A stretch of DNA of 64,000 nucleotides from Mauremys mutica (lineage: Eukaryota > Chordata > Testudines > Geoemydidae), in contig NC_059075.1 in assembly GCF_020497125.1 (NCBI RefSeq), positions 33,702,003-33,766,002 of the forward strand. The letters run 5' to 3'. A program made the translations under genes and the position numbers. Shown one piece after another: positions 37,901 to 52,900 of this stretch. The notes under the pieces were generated by a model. The model had not been told where the DNA came from, did no database searches, and worked only from the letters and a program-made list of their open reading frames with translations. How positions within the stretch are numbered: position 1 is the first letter of the stretch; every line of letters begins with the position of its first letter.

Positions 37901-40900
37901 GAAGTCTTGCATAAAATTTCAAACTATTATTACCCAGCACTCTCATAAAGTTATTAAATTGTCTGCTATGAAATACAGTCATGCAGAAAGAAACCAACTA
38001 ATGATCAGTTTTATATTTTAGCTGGAAATGTACTGTATCTCTGTGCATGCTTTAAACAGAGAATAAATTCTAAAGATATCAAGCATTCTGTGCTGAAGTC
38101 AATACAGTGAAAATAATGTATTCTTCCTTAGGTAAAGTTGGCAAAAGCTTTTGCTGCTGGTTAATGCAATTCCGTCCCATAATAGTGAACAACACTTACT
38201 AGACTAATATACTTTATTTCAGCAATTTATTTCTCTCTTTCTTGGAAGTATATTTAATATATCTGATGAATCTCTTGATAACAAAAGTCAACTTACAAAT
38301 ATAGATAGCAAAGTCTTCACTTAATTCTATTGTTTCAATGGCTTAAGTAGCATGTTGGAAATCAGAAAATTCACTTTCTAGTAATAGCAATTGTGTGAAC
38401 ATGTAACTAATGGAATAGCTCCCCAAATTAGGAATTTTGTGGCATAGGGAAATAAAAGAATCTTCAATTTGCTGCTTATGTGTAAATTAGAACAGATCTA
38501 GCACCACATATTTCCAAACCTCTGCATAGATATCTATGATAGTTACATTTGTATATATTTTGTAAAATGCAAACACATAGTAACACAGAAACACCATACT
38601 CGAATTACCTTTCTTGGTGAAGATAACCTGTAACTGGTTAATCATCAAAAACCTTGCACTGTTTTATTTTGGTGACATCTGCCTAACTTGTTACTGAAAT
38701 AGTGTGGAATGTAATTGTCTAATGCAAATAGGAAAATCTTACTTTGTCTGCAAAAGTGCTATTATCCATTCTATAAATATTTCATTTTCTATATTAACAC
38801 CACTGAGGGCACTGAATCCAAACCTCTAACCCTTATTCTCATGGAGTATTGCTTAACCCCGTGAGAATAGTCTACCATGCAGTTCCTCCCATCACCTAAA
38901 TCCTGCATGGTGGTAACACTCACAGGATGGTGTTCAGCTGTCTGAGTGGTTGTGCAGGGGTGCCACTCCTGGGTGCTGCAGAACTGGTCTCAACTGCAGT
39001 CTATGCAGGCCTGATGCAGAAGGCCAATTAAGGGATGGGGTGAGATGAGACACAATGGTGAGCTGTGGGAGGGGCTGTGGATCGGCATTTATCCTGCTCC
39101 ATTGCCCCCAATGCTCTGTTAGGGTTGCCAGGCATCCAGTTTTCGACCGGAATGTGTGGTCAGAAAGGGACCCTGGTGGGGCCACTAAAACTCCGGCTGG
39201 CCACAATGGCTGGCTCCGCATGGCTCCCGGAAGTGGCTGCCATGTCCAGCCGGCTCCTAGGTGCAGGAGTGGCCAAGGTGGCTCCATACACTGACCATGG
39301 GAACTGTGGCTAATGGGAGCTGCGGGGGTGGTGCCTGCAGATGGAGGCAGACGTAGAGACCCCTGGCTGTCCCTGCGCCTAGGTAGAGGGACATGGCAGC
39401 TGCTTCCAGGAGCAGCCGGAGGTAAGTGCTGCCTGGAGCCTACACCCCGAACCTCCTCCCATGCCCCAATCCCCTGCCCCAGCCCTGAGCCCCATCCCAT
39501 GCTCAAACTCCCTCCTGGAGCCTGCACACCCTCCCACACCTCAACCCCCCGCCCCAGTCCCGAGCTCCCTCCCACACTCCAAATCCCTCGGTCCCTGCTC
39601 AGAGCCCCCTCTTGCACCCCAAACCTCTCACATCTGGCCCCACCCCAGAGCCTGCACCCCCAGCTGGAGCCCTCAGCCACACCCCCTCATCCACCTGCCC
39701 CAGACCTGAGCCCCTTCCTGCACCCAAAGTCCCTTCTGGAGCCTGCACCCCACACCCCCTTCCACACCCCAACCCCCTTCCACAGCCCTGAGCCCCCTCC
39801 CACACTCCAAACCCTAGCCCCAGCCCAGATCCCTTTCCTGCACCCCAAGTCCCTCATACCTGGTCCCACTGCGGAGCCCACACCCCCAGCTGGAGCCCTC
39901 ATCCCCCTCATCCCCCCTGTCCCAGCCCGGAGCCCCTCCTGCAACTCAAACCCCTCATTTCTGGCCCTACCCTGGAGTCTGCACCCCAGCCCAGAGCCTG
40001 TACCCCCTCCCACACCTCAATCCCCTCCCCAGCCCGGAGCCTCCTCCCACACTCTGAACCCCTCATCCCCACCCCCAGCCCAAAACCCCCTCCTGCACCC
40101 CAAACCCCTCATCCCCGGCCCCATCCCAGAGCCTGCACCACCAGCCAGAGCCCTCACCCTCCCACACCCCAACCCTCTGCCCCAGCCCGGTGAAAATGAG
40201 AACGTGAGTGAGGGTGGCAGAAAGCGAGTGACTGAGGGACGGGGGATGGAGTGAGTGGGGGCGGGGCCTCGGAGAAGGGGCGGGACGGGGTGGGCAAGGG
40301 TGTTCGGCAACCCTATGCTCGGTACAACCGACAAAGAGAGGCTATGGCTGTTATTCCATCCCACAGGCTGGAATGGCAGCTGGGGGTGGGGGAGGGTGAT
40401 GTACAGTAGCCCTCTGGCCTCGGGATGTGTGGGAATTTCAACTCTTCAACCTCCTCCTTCAGGGTTTACCCTAAGAAAGAAGGCATTGGGGTGAGGCAGG
40501 AGGAAAATGCAAGAAAACGACAGCGCAAGAAAAATCTTGGGGCTAAGGCTTATCTTCATTTTCTTAGGAAAAGAGGAAAAACCCAAGTAATAAAAAAGGG
40601 AACAGGGGAGGTTTGGGTTGTATAGCACTGTGTGTGTTGAGAGCAGCATGGGGACTCTGCCTATTTACACTAACGTTTAAACACAAAGGGCCAAATCCCA
40701 AGGTCTTTACTCAGTTTTTACTCAGTCTGAACTTCTTTGGACTCCTGACCAAGGAGTGAGTAAAAACTGAATAAGGACTTGAAGTCTTGGCCCATAATAT
40801 CTAATTGTTAAATCTTGGTAATTTTGTATGTAAAAAGGGAAATATCTACAATTTGAAACAAAGTTAAAATATCTACCTTTACAAAAGTGGATAACAGTGG

Positions 40901-43900
40901 CCTCCGGCTCCCTCTGGAGCTGGACCGTGAGGCATTTTTTGCCGAGCTCATCTCCTTCTCACACCTGGCAATTTCCTTCTTGAGTTTCTCTCTCCGTTGC
41001 TGGTCTGCAACTTAGGAAAGAAAGAACCAAATAAAATTAGTGAGGTTTTAAAGAAACGTTACTGAGTCCTTCTCTCTAAATGCATTACCTTGTGTGGCCT
41101 TTCATTCAGTCAGAAAAGTAAAATGTTGTTATGTGTTCCAGTTTGAACATGCTGTAATCATGAAAAATAACTTCTATTGTCAAAAGGAAATATTAAAAAT
41201 TATGTTGCTTCCTTTAGGGTTAGAAATTTTAAGTTCTACAACTACAAAAAAATTCAGTGGAATTGGAAGATCAGCTTCAGCGATATGAGAGTCTACTCGA
41301 AAATCCATTGCACTGTTCCCATCCATACAGCACTAAGAACCCTTCCAATTTTAATCCTGCTGAACAACAGTATTGAAATTTTTGGTGAAAAACAACATCA
41401 TTTGTAAATGTTAAATCTTGATAAATTTATATGTACAAAGGGAATTGCAGGACTCAAACAATTCAGGGTCAAACTCTGGAAAAAAGTAGAAAGGCCCCCA
41501 AAATGGGCACACAAATAACACTGTAAAAGTGGCAAATTACATGACAGGACCATGAATAGTCTAGGTAGGATCTGTGTGGATGGGCCATTGCTGGATCAGG
41601 AGGGAAGAATCAGATAAGCTACTGAACCTTGGCTCAAATGCCTCTCTAGAGCAGAAGACTGGCAAAGTGTCTATGCCATCAAGATATTGGGGGGTGGGGG
41701 TGAGGGAAGGGAAGGAGCCATGGCCTGCTGCAACATGGCCCTTTGTTCTTTACATAAGAACATAAACATAAGAACATCAGAAAGGCCGTACCGGGTCAGA
41801 CCAAAGGTCCATCTAGCCCAGTATCTGTCTACCGACAGTGGCCAATGCCAGGTGCCCCAGAGGGAGTGAATCTAACAGGCAATGATCAAGTGATCTCTCT
41901 CCTGCCATCCATCTCCATCCTCTGACGAACAGAGGCTAGGGACACCATTCTTACCCATTCTGGCTAATAGCCATTTATGGACTTAGCCACCATGAATTTA
42001 TCCAGTCCCCTTTTAAACATTGTTATAGTCCTAGCCTTCACAACCTCCTCAGGTAAGGAGTTCCACAAGTTGACTGTGCGCTGCGTGAAGAAGAACTTCC
42101 TTTTATTTGTTTTAAACCTGCTGCCTATTAATTTCATTTGGTGACCCCTAGTTCTTGTATTATGGGAATAAGTAAATAACTTTTCCTTATCCACTTTCTC
42201 AACATCACTCATGATTTTATATACCTCTATCATGTCCCCCCTTAGTCTTCTCTTTTCCAAGCTGAAGAGTCCTAGCCTCTTTAATCTTTCCTCATATGGG
42301 ACCCTCTCTAAACCCCTAATCATTTTAGTTGCCCTTTTCTGAACCTTTTCTAGTGCTAGAAAAGGGCAACTAAAATGATTAGGGGTTTAGAGAGGGTCCC
42401 ATACGAGGAAAGACTGAAGAGGCTTTTCATGTGCATTCTAGCTGCATAGTGGGGTGTCATAAACTCTGAACGCTAATGTGATTCATAAAGCTGCATGCCC
42501 CTGTGGAGATAGCCTGAACCAAAAACACCAACATACTCATTTCCAAATGTGAATAAAGAGGCCCTACAGAAGATACAGATACTTGTAAAATGCATGCAAA
42601 TGAGACCCAATTTTACTCTCAGCCCCATGGGCACAACTCTCATTGACTTCATTTGAGTTCAGTGCATTTCTCCACTGCATGAACAGTCTGCCTGAAGCAA
42701 CCCAGAAGACCACCATTAAACCAATTTCTGCCTTATCTAACCCATACTGAATTTAGCTCATACTCTGCTAGGCCCCAATCCACAGAGACTTAACTTTACA
42801 CAAGAACTTAGTGGGATCAGACAGCACTTCGGTGATGTTCTCAGCTTTTGCAGAAGAACCACAGGAATCAGAGGGTCAGAACTCAGGTCTTAGAGGGTCT
42901 TCAATTCACCTTTAAAATGTATTCTTCTGTATGTATTAATCCTACAGATAGTTGTTAATGACTTGCAAAAACAAATATGTATTAGTTTTATTAAACATTT
43001 CAGTCCTCCTCAAAGCCAAGTACTGGTGCTTTTCAGATGTAATGTTCTTGCTCTCATTCCTCAGCCAAATGCCCTTTTCTGTTTCTTTTAATTCTTACAA
43101 TTGACATGGAAGATGCAAAGGAATTGCTTCTACAGCCGCTAATTGCTGCAGCCTTTTCTGTTAGAGTGCTTTATGTTATACATTGACCTTTATTAGTGAA
43201 AATCCATCCTATGAAGAATGTAAGCAGTTTGATGCTAAATATTGTAAATCAGAATTAAAACATGGCTACTCTAATTTATTGGAGTTGCCGATCGCATGGG
43301 TTCTAACTCACAGTAGGAGCATATGAAAAATAACTAAAGGTCTTAAGAACCCAGTCCAGCAGAAGCAGATAGCCTTTGTGTGCCTGATCCAAATAATCAC
43401 TCAGGGTATGTCTAAACTACAAACTTTAGTCAACCTATATTAGGTTGACTTACAGCCACTGCAGTAATTACTGTGGTGGTGTATGTCCACACTACCCTCC
43501 TTGTGTTGGTGGTGTGTGTCCTCACCAGGAGCGCTTCCACTAGGCTAATGGGCAGTGTGGGAGCTGAGAGCATGGTCTCTCTGCTTCGCTGGCAGCTCTC
43601 TGACAGTAGCCTGGCTGCCCCCCATGGTCTCCATTCCCTGCAGTTTACCTGCCCTCCCCCATACCCGCCAGACACTGTGTTGCCCAAACTACACCGACAT
43701 CAGCCCTACACCTCTCATGGAGGTGGAGTTATTATGTCTGTGTAGTACGGCACTTATATCAGGGGGAGAAAGACTGTAGTGTAGATTTGTAGTGTAGATA
43801 CTGACATAATTAGGTCAACATTAGCTGTCTTATGTCGACTTAACTGTGTAGTGTAGACCAGCCTTCTGACTATGCTAATATAGCTGGTGTATTGGAGGCT

Positions 43901-46900
43901 GCAAAAATGCATTCTTTGCCTGCTGCTCAGATACTATTGAGATGAGCATTGTATAAATTCCTAGAGAGAGGGAGACAGATAGAATGACAGGATACTATCA
44001 ACTGTAAATGCAGACTGAAGAAATCAGTTCAGCCTCTACAAGGAGTTTAGATCTCTCTACCTTTTATAAGTTCAATCACAAATGGCTCAGAAGAAACCTA
44101 CTTTCCCCCTCCAGCACAAGCCCAGTATTTAAGTCACAGGGAATATTTTACATTGATTCTTCTTCTGTGTCCATATAATACACATTGGCCTTGATGCTGC
44201 AAAGCTTGTGTGTTCCTACTCCCTTACTCACAAATGCTCCGGAGGAGAATAGGTATGTCCGAGAAGACATGGACTTAAGCAAAATGTTCAATATTCTTAG
44301 ACCTCACTCCTGACACTAGGGAAGAGTATCGGAGCAACTGTGCATCAGTATCAACATTAATGAAGGATCAGAGTCTTCTACTTTCCTTGTCCTATTCACC
44401 ACTTTTTATCTTGCATTTATATGTTGCAGTAGGATAGACTACTGTGGCACCCCTCTGAGGAGAGGATGGGTGCTGCTCCTGTTTCAGCCTCCAGGGCACA
44501 GTCTTCTGCCTGTGCTGTTCATGGTATCTGCCCCCTTACAAAGGGCATGGGAGTGATAAAATAGTCCAAATAAAAAGACGGTATGCTTCAGCAGCCCACA
44601 AAGGGCAGAGTCCTGGGCCTTTGGGAAGACAAAAACAAAATAACTGGCCCCTCCCCTTTCTGAGAGGGCCCAGGAGGCCAAGGCTCTGAAACCATTTCCT
44701 CAATCAACAACCCCTGCTTCCAGGGGACAGGGTGCTCTGAGTTGCAGTCCTGCTCCTTCAGAATGTTGCGCTGGACTAAGCAGGGACCCTCCCTTTTAAG
44801 GACCTGCCCATCTCCAGCTGTGACAAGCCTCACTGGTGTGCTGGACTGGGATTGACTGTGCACAGAGGAGCTCTTTAACCCTTTCCTGACTGGAGTGGGG
44901 ATTGCCCAACACGTTTGCAATATTTCACATCTGAGCAGTAAAGGATTGAGCCCACTAAGGGTATCACAATCAAATAAAATAAATGGATAGATTCTGGAGA
45001 AGGGCAGGGGAAGGAGACAAAGGGAGTGGCCAAAGTATCTCTGGCTATTCCCAGCTGCCCAAATGATCCCTTTGGGCTATAGGCAGCTAGATGTAAGTTT
45101 CTGGGTACTGTAAAAAACTTTCCCCTCACTAATTGCACAACTCAGCAAATCCAGAGAATCTGGTCCAAAGGCTGTAAAGTCACACGGGGTGTCACGTGGC
45201 ATCACAGAAATATGCTAGCCAGAATGGTAGAAAACTTTACCCACATACAAATCCTGATTTGTTGTTATGCTACAGCATCTTCAGGCCAATTTTGCCAGTG
45301 CAAAGGGACTGCAAGCCATCCACCAAGGAATTCCCCCTGTGTAGAAGGAATCTAGAGGGCAGTAGGCTGCTGGATGCAAGTTGGGGTAGCCCTGAGGCAA
45401 CCTCCCAATGTCCCCAAACTAAGGGAGACAAAAAAGTAACATAGATCCACCTTCCCCGCCCCACCTCTTGGGTCCTGCACCAAGCAAAGTGAGAATCAGG
45501 TCTGGAAGCTCCATTCTTTAAAGTATGGGTTTACTCAGACAACAAGTGAATCTGTATAGGGGGCTTGCTCCCATAAGGCACTGAGCACTCATAACTCCCA
45601 CTACAACCAACTGGAGCTGAAGACACTCACCACCACCACACAGGATCAGGCCCCAAGACATGAGACGATGGTGCAGCTATGACTATGTTAATTACAGCAA
45701 GAGACAGGCAGGCATTTGGAAGGAAGTGTAGTACTATGAGGGAGAAATGTTATCAGTTAATTGGACACAATAAGATAGGCTTCCTCACTTCCTTCTGCCC
45801 TAGAAATAGTACGGGCCAAATTAGTCCCTGATGTAATCTCAACTAATTTCAGTGGGGTTATACCAGGGATGAATTTGTCTGTGTCCTTGTTACTGTGCCA
45901 TGGACTAAATGCCCATCACTGCCAGCAGAATAATTCAAACAAAAGGAGATGCATCTTTTAACAGATTTAGTAGGAATGTCTGACAGATGAACTATAAATA
46001 GCCTTAACTGTACAGAGAATCCCCAAACTAAAGATCAAAATTGATCAAAAATGTCAAAATGTCAAATGTCTAAATCTGCTTGTTTACAAGTAAAAAAAAA
46101 TTTCATCCACTCTTTAAAAAAAAAACAGTAATGAATATCTGAGTATAAAATGCATCCTGCAGATTTAAATGGCAAGATCTCCAAATCTTAATGGAATCTA
46201 AAGATCAATGAGTTTCAAGAGTGACTCTGCTCACAATCATTGTCAGGCTTAGTAATAAGATAATGCATTATATTATAAGCAAGGCACTGACAGTTAAATG
46301 CACAGTGTGTACGAATAAGTTCCTTAACTTATTCTACCCAGTCCGTGAGCCTGTTCTGTTAATTCTGCAGGCAACAAAAAGTGGCTGTATGTATGTATGT
46401 GTATGTATGGCTGCAAGCATTTTTAAAGGCTGTATTGTATACTATTCCTCCCCGACCCTCCCCCCACCCCCACACACCTTTTTTAAAGTGTACCGAGCTA
46501 TGAAATTCTTACTAATCCAATTTAGAAACTACACTACTGACTAGGCAAATGCCTATTACACAAAGTTCAGAGGATACCAAGCAAATTTCCCTTCATTATA
46601 ATTTTATTTTTCTGCAGTGGTTGCTCCCTCTACAGGTTTGACTCTATTTCCATAAACCCAGCACTTCGGCAATATTTCTAGAAACCTGCCTGGAGTTACA
46701 AAACATTGCTTGGCTGACTGAAATGAAGATGATAAAACTTGCAAGTAATTCAAAAATCTATCAGACACGTCACACTTCTAAGGAGTTTGGCAGTCCGGTG
46801 CTTATAACCACAGTATGAGTTTGCAATTGCTTAATATGAGTGGTTGTCCTTTGCTCAGAATTTCAGATCTCTACAGTCACCGTATATCACAGCTAAATAC

Positions 46901-49900
46901 AATTTGCAATATTAATTCCTGAATTGATTTGTTTTTTAATGTAAATAAACTATTTCAGACATTGAAGCATTAATTGAACAAATAAAAGATTATCTTATTG
47001 AGCTTAGCCAAGGGTAGCGCATGTCCCAGAGCATAATTTAACACTGAGTAATGCTGTACTTCCCCATGTGAACCAACTATTTATTTGCCAACTCAATTCT
47101 GGGCATTATTTTCCCATATGAACTCCCCCAGACCAAGAGCATGCAAAGAAGTCACATCATGTATCTTTCAAAGCGGAGATGCCATCCTCAGTTTGGATGT
47201 GCTGGAAGAGGCCATGAAGTAAACAAGTGCTGTCTTTTGTAAAAACCCTTCTCCTTTGCATAGCTCAGTCTCAGTTAACAAAAGGCCCAATCACACCACA
47301 ATTTAGCCATCTAGGATGAAATCCTGGCCTCACTATCATTTTAAATGAGCCATGATTTCACCCCTGGAGCATTCACTGTTTATTAAAAGGACAGACAATA
47401 TGAGGTTATGGTTTTCATAATTGTAGGACACGATTCTGTCACACTTCCTCAATGTTAAGTAGTACCTTACTCTGAGACTAGCCCATTCAATCAACGGCAC
47501 TACTTGTGGAATAAGAGAGCACTCAACAAGAGTAAAGGTGGCACATGATATTTATTTAGGAACAGATTCTTCCAGCCTTACTCGTGTTGAGTGGAAGGTT
47601 ACTCAGAGTAGTCTCATTTAAATCAAAGGGACTACTCAAGAAGCAAGGTAATACTTAGTGTGAATGCAGATGGCAGAATCTGGCTACAAGTACAAGGAAG
47701 AAGTTAAACACCTGCATAGCTGAGGGTAAACAGACTAAGAATCACAGCTGTATTAGTGTAGTCCAATGGAAAACACAAAATTTAGCCCTAATTCTCCAGT
47801 GTAATGTGGCTATTTTGTACTCCTCAGAAATCCCAGTGCTGCCCTGAAACTAGCTTCCTTACTCTGCAGTTGAAGGATCCTAAAATTAAATAGAATTGCC
47901 ATACTGACTCCCAACAACACCCACTCTCCCAGATGTCCATGTAGGGAATGTCCCCAGAGAAAAGAGGGTGTGTCACCCCCTTATCCACCAGATCCTCAGC
48001 TGCTGGAATATCCACATGGGGTTGTTGGCTACTGGTATAGATTATGATAGTTTCAAATTGCTCTAATTTATGCTGAGGGACTGGACTCACACGCTCATCT
48101 CAAAACTTGCACTACGCGCTCCCTGGCGCTTATCATCAGCATTTTGTAGTATTTCATATACAATAATGCAGTGACCAATTTCACTTTAATAAATACAGTC
48201 AGGAAAATAAATACCTGATTTAGCAAATTTAAAAGGAGAGGTACACTTAGTAAGAGCAATATACTTCTATGTGACCAAATCCTGGGGTTCATACTCAGCT
48301 CTTACTTGGAATTAGTTTATTGCTAGGTCTTTTTACTAGGCAAACTCATATTTACAGCTGCTGTGCACACCACTACAGGCTCTATGGGCTACACAGCTCC
48401 AATGACCATAGCCCCACCACTTCTAAAATCCCGCTCTGTGGCAGAAGAAGCCCACACAAAGTACAGTTTCGTGGAATATAAGGGCACAGATCCTCTGTGC
48501 ATGTTTCACACATCTGGCTCCACCAACCCACATGGGAAGCATAACTGCAACATCTCCCCTTGCTTATTTGGCTTTCTACTCCCGCAAAGGGCAAAACGCA
48601 CCTCTTCTGTACCCGCCCCAAAATAACCAAGTTTTGCAACTGTTTTACAAAATAATAAATAAGTTAGCATTGTATCTTGTTTTGAAAAAAAAGAATGCAG
48701 TGTTCATTCCATCTTTTTATAAATACTGTTTGCCAGTAAAGTAATTGAGCCCTTAAGATGAAAGGCTAATATCAGCTGTTTTGAGAATTGGTTAGATTTT
48801 CTTGTAAGAATGAAGATATAGGCCCTGAATCATGTGAGTCACAGAGTGGACATCTGTTAACTACAGACTATTACTGGTAACAGTCTTGCGTGTACTGCAT
48901 TTACCAATCTAGTTTCTTATGGATTAGAGTCAGTAATACAAACTTGCTTTTGACTTTTTGGTGCTGCGTATCACAGAAAAGTGCATTGATCATGCAAAGC
49001 CCCCCTTAGTAGAAAACAAAGAGGTGTTGATTGAATTTATGCCTACATAACACACTCGTTTACACTTTTAAAATAAGTTTTTCTCTTTAAAACAATTTCC
49101 ATGTCTTTCCATCTTATTCTCCCACAGAGTGTCCATCAGTATAATATCTATACAATACACTGCACCCACAAATAATTGCAAAATTGTTGAAGAAAAAATA
49201 AGAGGCCAAGACTAGGATGAAAATCTGACCTTTATATGTAAAATGTTGTTTTCTTCAATGTAGTTTGTGACAATCTTTATTGGGGATTATGTATAAAGTT
49301 TAAAAGAGAAGAGTCACAAAAATTATTCAAGGACTGGAAAAAATGTCTTACAGTGAAAGACTTAAAGAGCTTGATCTATTTACCTTATCAAAAAGAAAAC
49401 TGAGAAGTTACTTGTTTATGTATATGTACCTTCACAGGGAGAAAATTATAGGTGCTAAAAGGATTTTAATCTAGTTGGAGAAAGGCATAACAGGAGCCAA
49501 TGGCCAGAAGTTAATGACATTCAAATTCCTAGAAATAAGGCACACATTTTTAAAAGTGAGGGTGATTAACCATTTGGCCAAAATATCAAGGTATGTGGTG
49601 GAGTCCCCATTTCTTGAGATCTTCAAATCAAGACTGGATGCTTTTCTAGTAGATTTGCTTAGTCAAAAACAAGTTATTGGGCTCAATACAGGGATGACTG
49701 GGTGAAATTCTTGGCTATGGTAATGTAGGTCAGACTAGATCTAATGGTCCCTTCTAGCCTTAATCTATGAAAAATGTATTAAGTTGCTTTAAATAAATTT
49801 CTTTGTCAGAGGTTCTGCCTTTCATAGAGAACAAAATGTGTATCTACTGCAGAAGTATTTCAAGTTGCTATAATTCAAAGTGCAGGGACATATTTACACA

Positions 49901-52900
49901 TTTGGTTTTCATATTTATAAGCAAGAAATTCAGATGACAAATACACAGGACTATATTTTCAAAAAGATATGTCTGATTTCTGTGCACTATTACCATGTGT
50001 GTGCAAACATGCAGCGTTTATATGCATAATTCAAGTGGATCTTTTAGGAAAAGATACGTATATTATAGTTGGAGCAAACAACAACAGCGATCATTAAGAT
50101 TGCCTGAGTGTTTCCATTTAAAGGCCGTATTTCAGATACTTTTAACCTTCACCTTTTGGTCTGAAATTTTCTGAGTCTGACCTCAGTTGAAGGATTATAT
50201 TTTAGGAAAGTTTGAGAAAAATGGTTCTGCCATTTTTGAGTACAATAATAGTGAAAAATATACACAGCTCTTAATAGCTCTAATGAACCCTCAGGGAGTG
50301 ACACAACTTGGAAACTTGGCAGTTGTAGTAAGTAACTTAATCCCTCCCCGCATTCTCACTGTTCTGTTGGCACTATCTGTGTATGTAAGAAAACCCCAGG
50401 TCATTAAAAAATGCAGGTGTGTCTGGAATGAGGTAGGGCTCCCTTATTGCATAGATTCTTAGAAAGTATGCACGAAAATGAGGCAGGACTCATATGGGGA
50501 TGTGGAAGGGCCAGTGCAAGGAAGACTGTGCGAACTTCCTGCACAGCAGCAAAACATGGACAAGTTTGATTTTCCTTGTTTACACAGAGATTTTATGTTT
50601 TTCACAATGCCAAGATCATCAGTGATAATGCACAAAATGTACGTGTGCACACGTGGAAATAATGCTGAAAAAAAATCAGGCCTAAAAATATAAAAATCCT
50701 GATAAGTTCGTAGGTCCAGGCAAGGAAAAGTATCACTTACACTGCATCATTATTAGTTTTTTTCCCCTAAAAATGAATATGTTTAATCACTTCTAAAAAA
50801 TGTAACCCCAGGTTCATACTTGATATCCATCCACTATGAGTGCCGGATTTCTGGTGGGCAATTTCTCAGAATGCATATTTTTCCTAGCAGGAGAGCTACA
50901 CTCTCAATCACTAGGTTCAGGCTGCACTATCAGTGTGTTCTGTGGAAAAACCTCTAAACATATGGGTTGCAAAAGTTGTTATTATTGGAATCCAGTCATG
51001 TGTAGCAACACCTGTCTTATTTGGCAGGGCTTTTGTCAAGTTTTCTGGCACAAATGCTACAATAATGAGATTTCTAATAGCCACTGGTATTGACATGCTT
51101 AGGGTAATTCTGCACATAGAAGTTTCAAATTTCAAGAAGTTTCACATTTAACAACTATTTTAAGTCAATAGAACTGATCTAATACACATGTGCATGTTTG
51201 CTGCTGGCTCAGTGGCATGGCAGCTTGCCAGCTTTGCTGTCAGCTAGGATAGTGGGAAAAGAACTGTGGAAACTAAATACACTTTAAGGGCAGACCTATT
51301 CAGTTGTTCAGAGGAAGTGCCAGCTCCAGTATCATGTTAGTGCTTAAGAACCAATGACTGAGCCATGGCAACAGCCCAAAGTGAACTATTCAACTGCTAT
51401 TTTAGCAGGGCAAGCAGCACAATTTTTGGGGGAAATGTTCAGCATGATGTGCAGGTATTCTGCTTTGCAACTCTCATTAATGTTAAGAGGAGCCATCCTG
51501 ATAAATCCCAACACTTCATATTGAAAATTTGCTCTCAATGTGTGCTTTGAGAAGCAATGAGGGGAGAAGAGGACTTCAAAGCAGAACGGTGAGAAAATTC
51601 AATATCTGAAAAAGTAATTGCAGAAACTTTACAAAAGTTCAATAAAGTGACTGTAAATCCCAGATTATGGCACCACAAGTAAAATATTTTCACAGTTAAG
51701 AAGTAAAAGTAGTAAGATAGTAGTAGGATATGGAATATAAAAGGAAAAAAAGTAAATTAATATGTTCCAACAGAGGCTATAAACTAATACTCCATGTCCT
51801 AAGGCTCACATGGAAAGGACAACTGAGATGAGATTATTTTAAAATGATCTTTTTCATATTTTCTTTTTCAATACCCTTCTAGCAATCTCAGTGCTTGTGT
51901 TGTTGATTGCTATGACACTACCACCTATTTGATATGGGATGGGAAGAAAAGTTCCAGTCCAGTTTGAAAATAAGGTGAAAGTGCAATTTAGTGAGGACTT
52001 AGTGTACTGTTTTTACTAAACAGATGGGCAAACACAATAGCAGCAGCAAAAGTGTACAGTTTCCATCACACACTGGTAGGAGATTAATTCAAATTCTGTA
52101 ACCATGACAAAGTTACACAGTCTGAGAGTGGTCTGAGTAAACTGAATGGAAAGGGAAATACACTGTACCTAAGCAAGTTCCATTTGAAATGGAATTTTAC
52201 CTACTAGTGCCATTACAATTATCTGCTAAGGTTAAGGCTCTGACCCTGTTTTCAACATGTACTCATATAATCCAGAAAAATTCACAATGGCATGAACTGT
52301 GTCATATAGGCTCACAGTTCAGGAATATTTTGTTTGTGAAAATAGCAGGCTCTGAAATAAATGGGCAGAAAGTTCAGAAAGGCCTAAGTAGGTGCAGGAG
52401 AATCTTCTTTATCCAGGTGGGAATTCAAATAAAGGCCTGAGGCAGCAAGAGAAGTCACAGAAGTGAACTTTTTTTCCAAAAAAACCCAAGCACTTTAATC
52501 CTCCATCCTACACCAAGCTGAAGAAGCCATGTTTGGTACAGAGGAGCTAGTGATACAGCTATAAATAAATAAATATGGAGATATACCTATCTCATAGAGC
52601 TGGAAGGGTCCCTGAAGAGTCATCAAGTCTGGCCCCCTGCCTTCACTAGCAGGACCAAGTACTGATTTTGCCCCAGATCCCTAAGTGGGCCCCTCAAGGA
52701 TTGAACTCACAAGCTTGGATTTAGCAGGCCAATGCTCAAACCACTGAGCTATCCCTCCCCCCAAGGTGCCATGAGGAATCCTATATCCCAAGCTGTGGAT
52801 CTGCAGGATAGCTGGATGGCTGATCTGCAGGATAGCTGATATGAAGCTGCTCTTGCAGCCTAGAGGCTGTAATAATCCCTTTTGATACTGTTCCAGCCTG

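Larger units (their letters stand above)
26979..40876 (-). other. SPATA7 intron 5
   Basis: About 13.9 kb. It carries hAT-like elements at 27859-28461, 33090-33217 and 39120-40315 and dispersed repeats near 30150, 31985 and 37285. The stretches 28700-30100, 32460-33080, 33230-34500 and 34770-37250 are AT-rich with no gene or repeat I can name. Confidence 0.75.

Noticed and set aside
39313..40254. Longest open frame in the window (313 codons, plus strand) and overlapping frames on the other strand
   Set aside because: Pro/Ser/His-rich translation of a C-rich tandem array inside a hAT element; open in several frames on both strands, no domain.
52690..52762. Candidate tRNA gene (A and B boxes, minus strand)
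   Set aside because: Head of a SINE that continues into a CR1-like tail.
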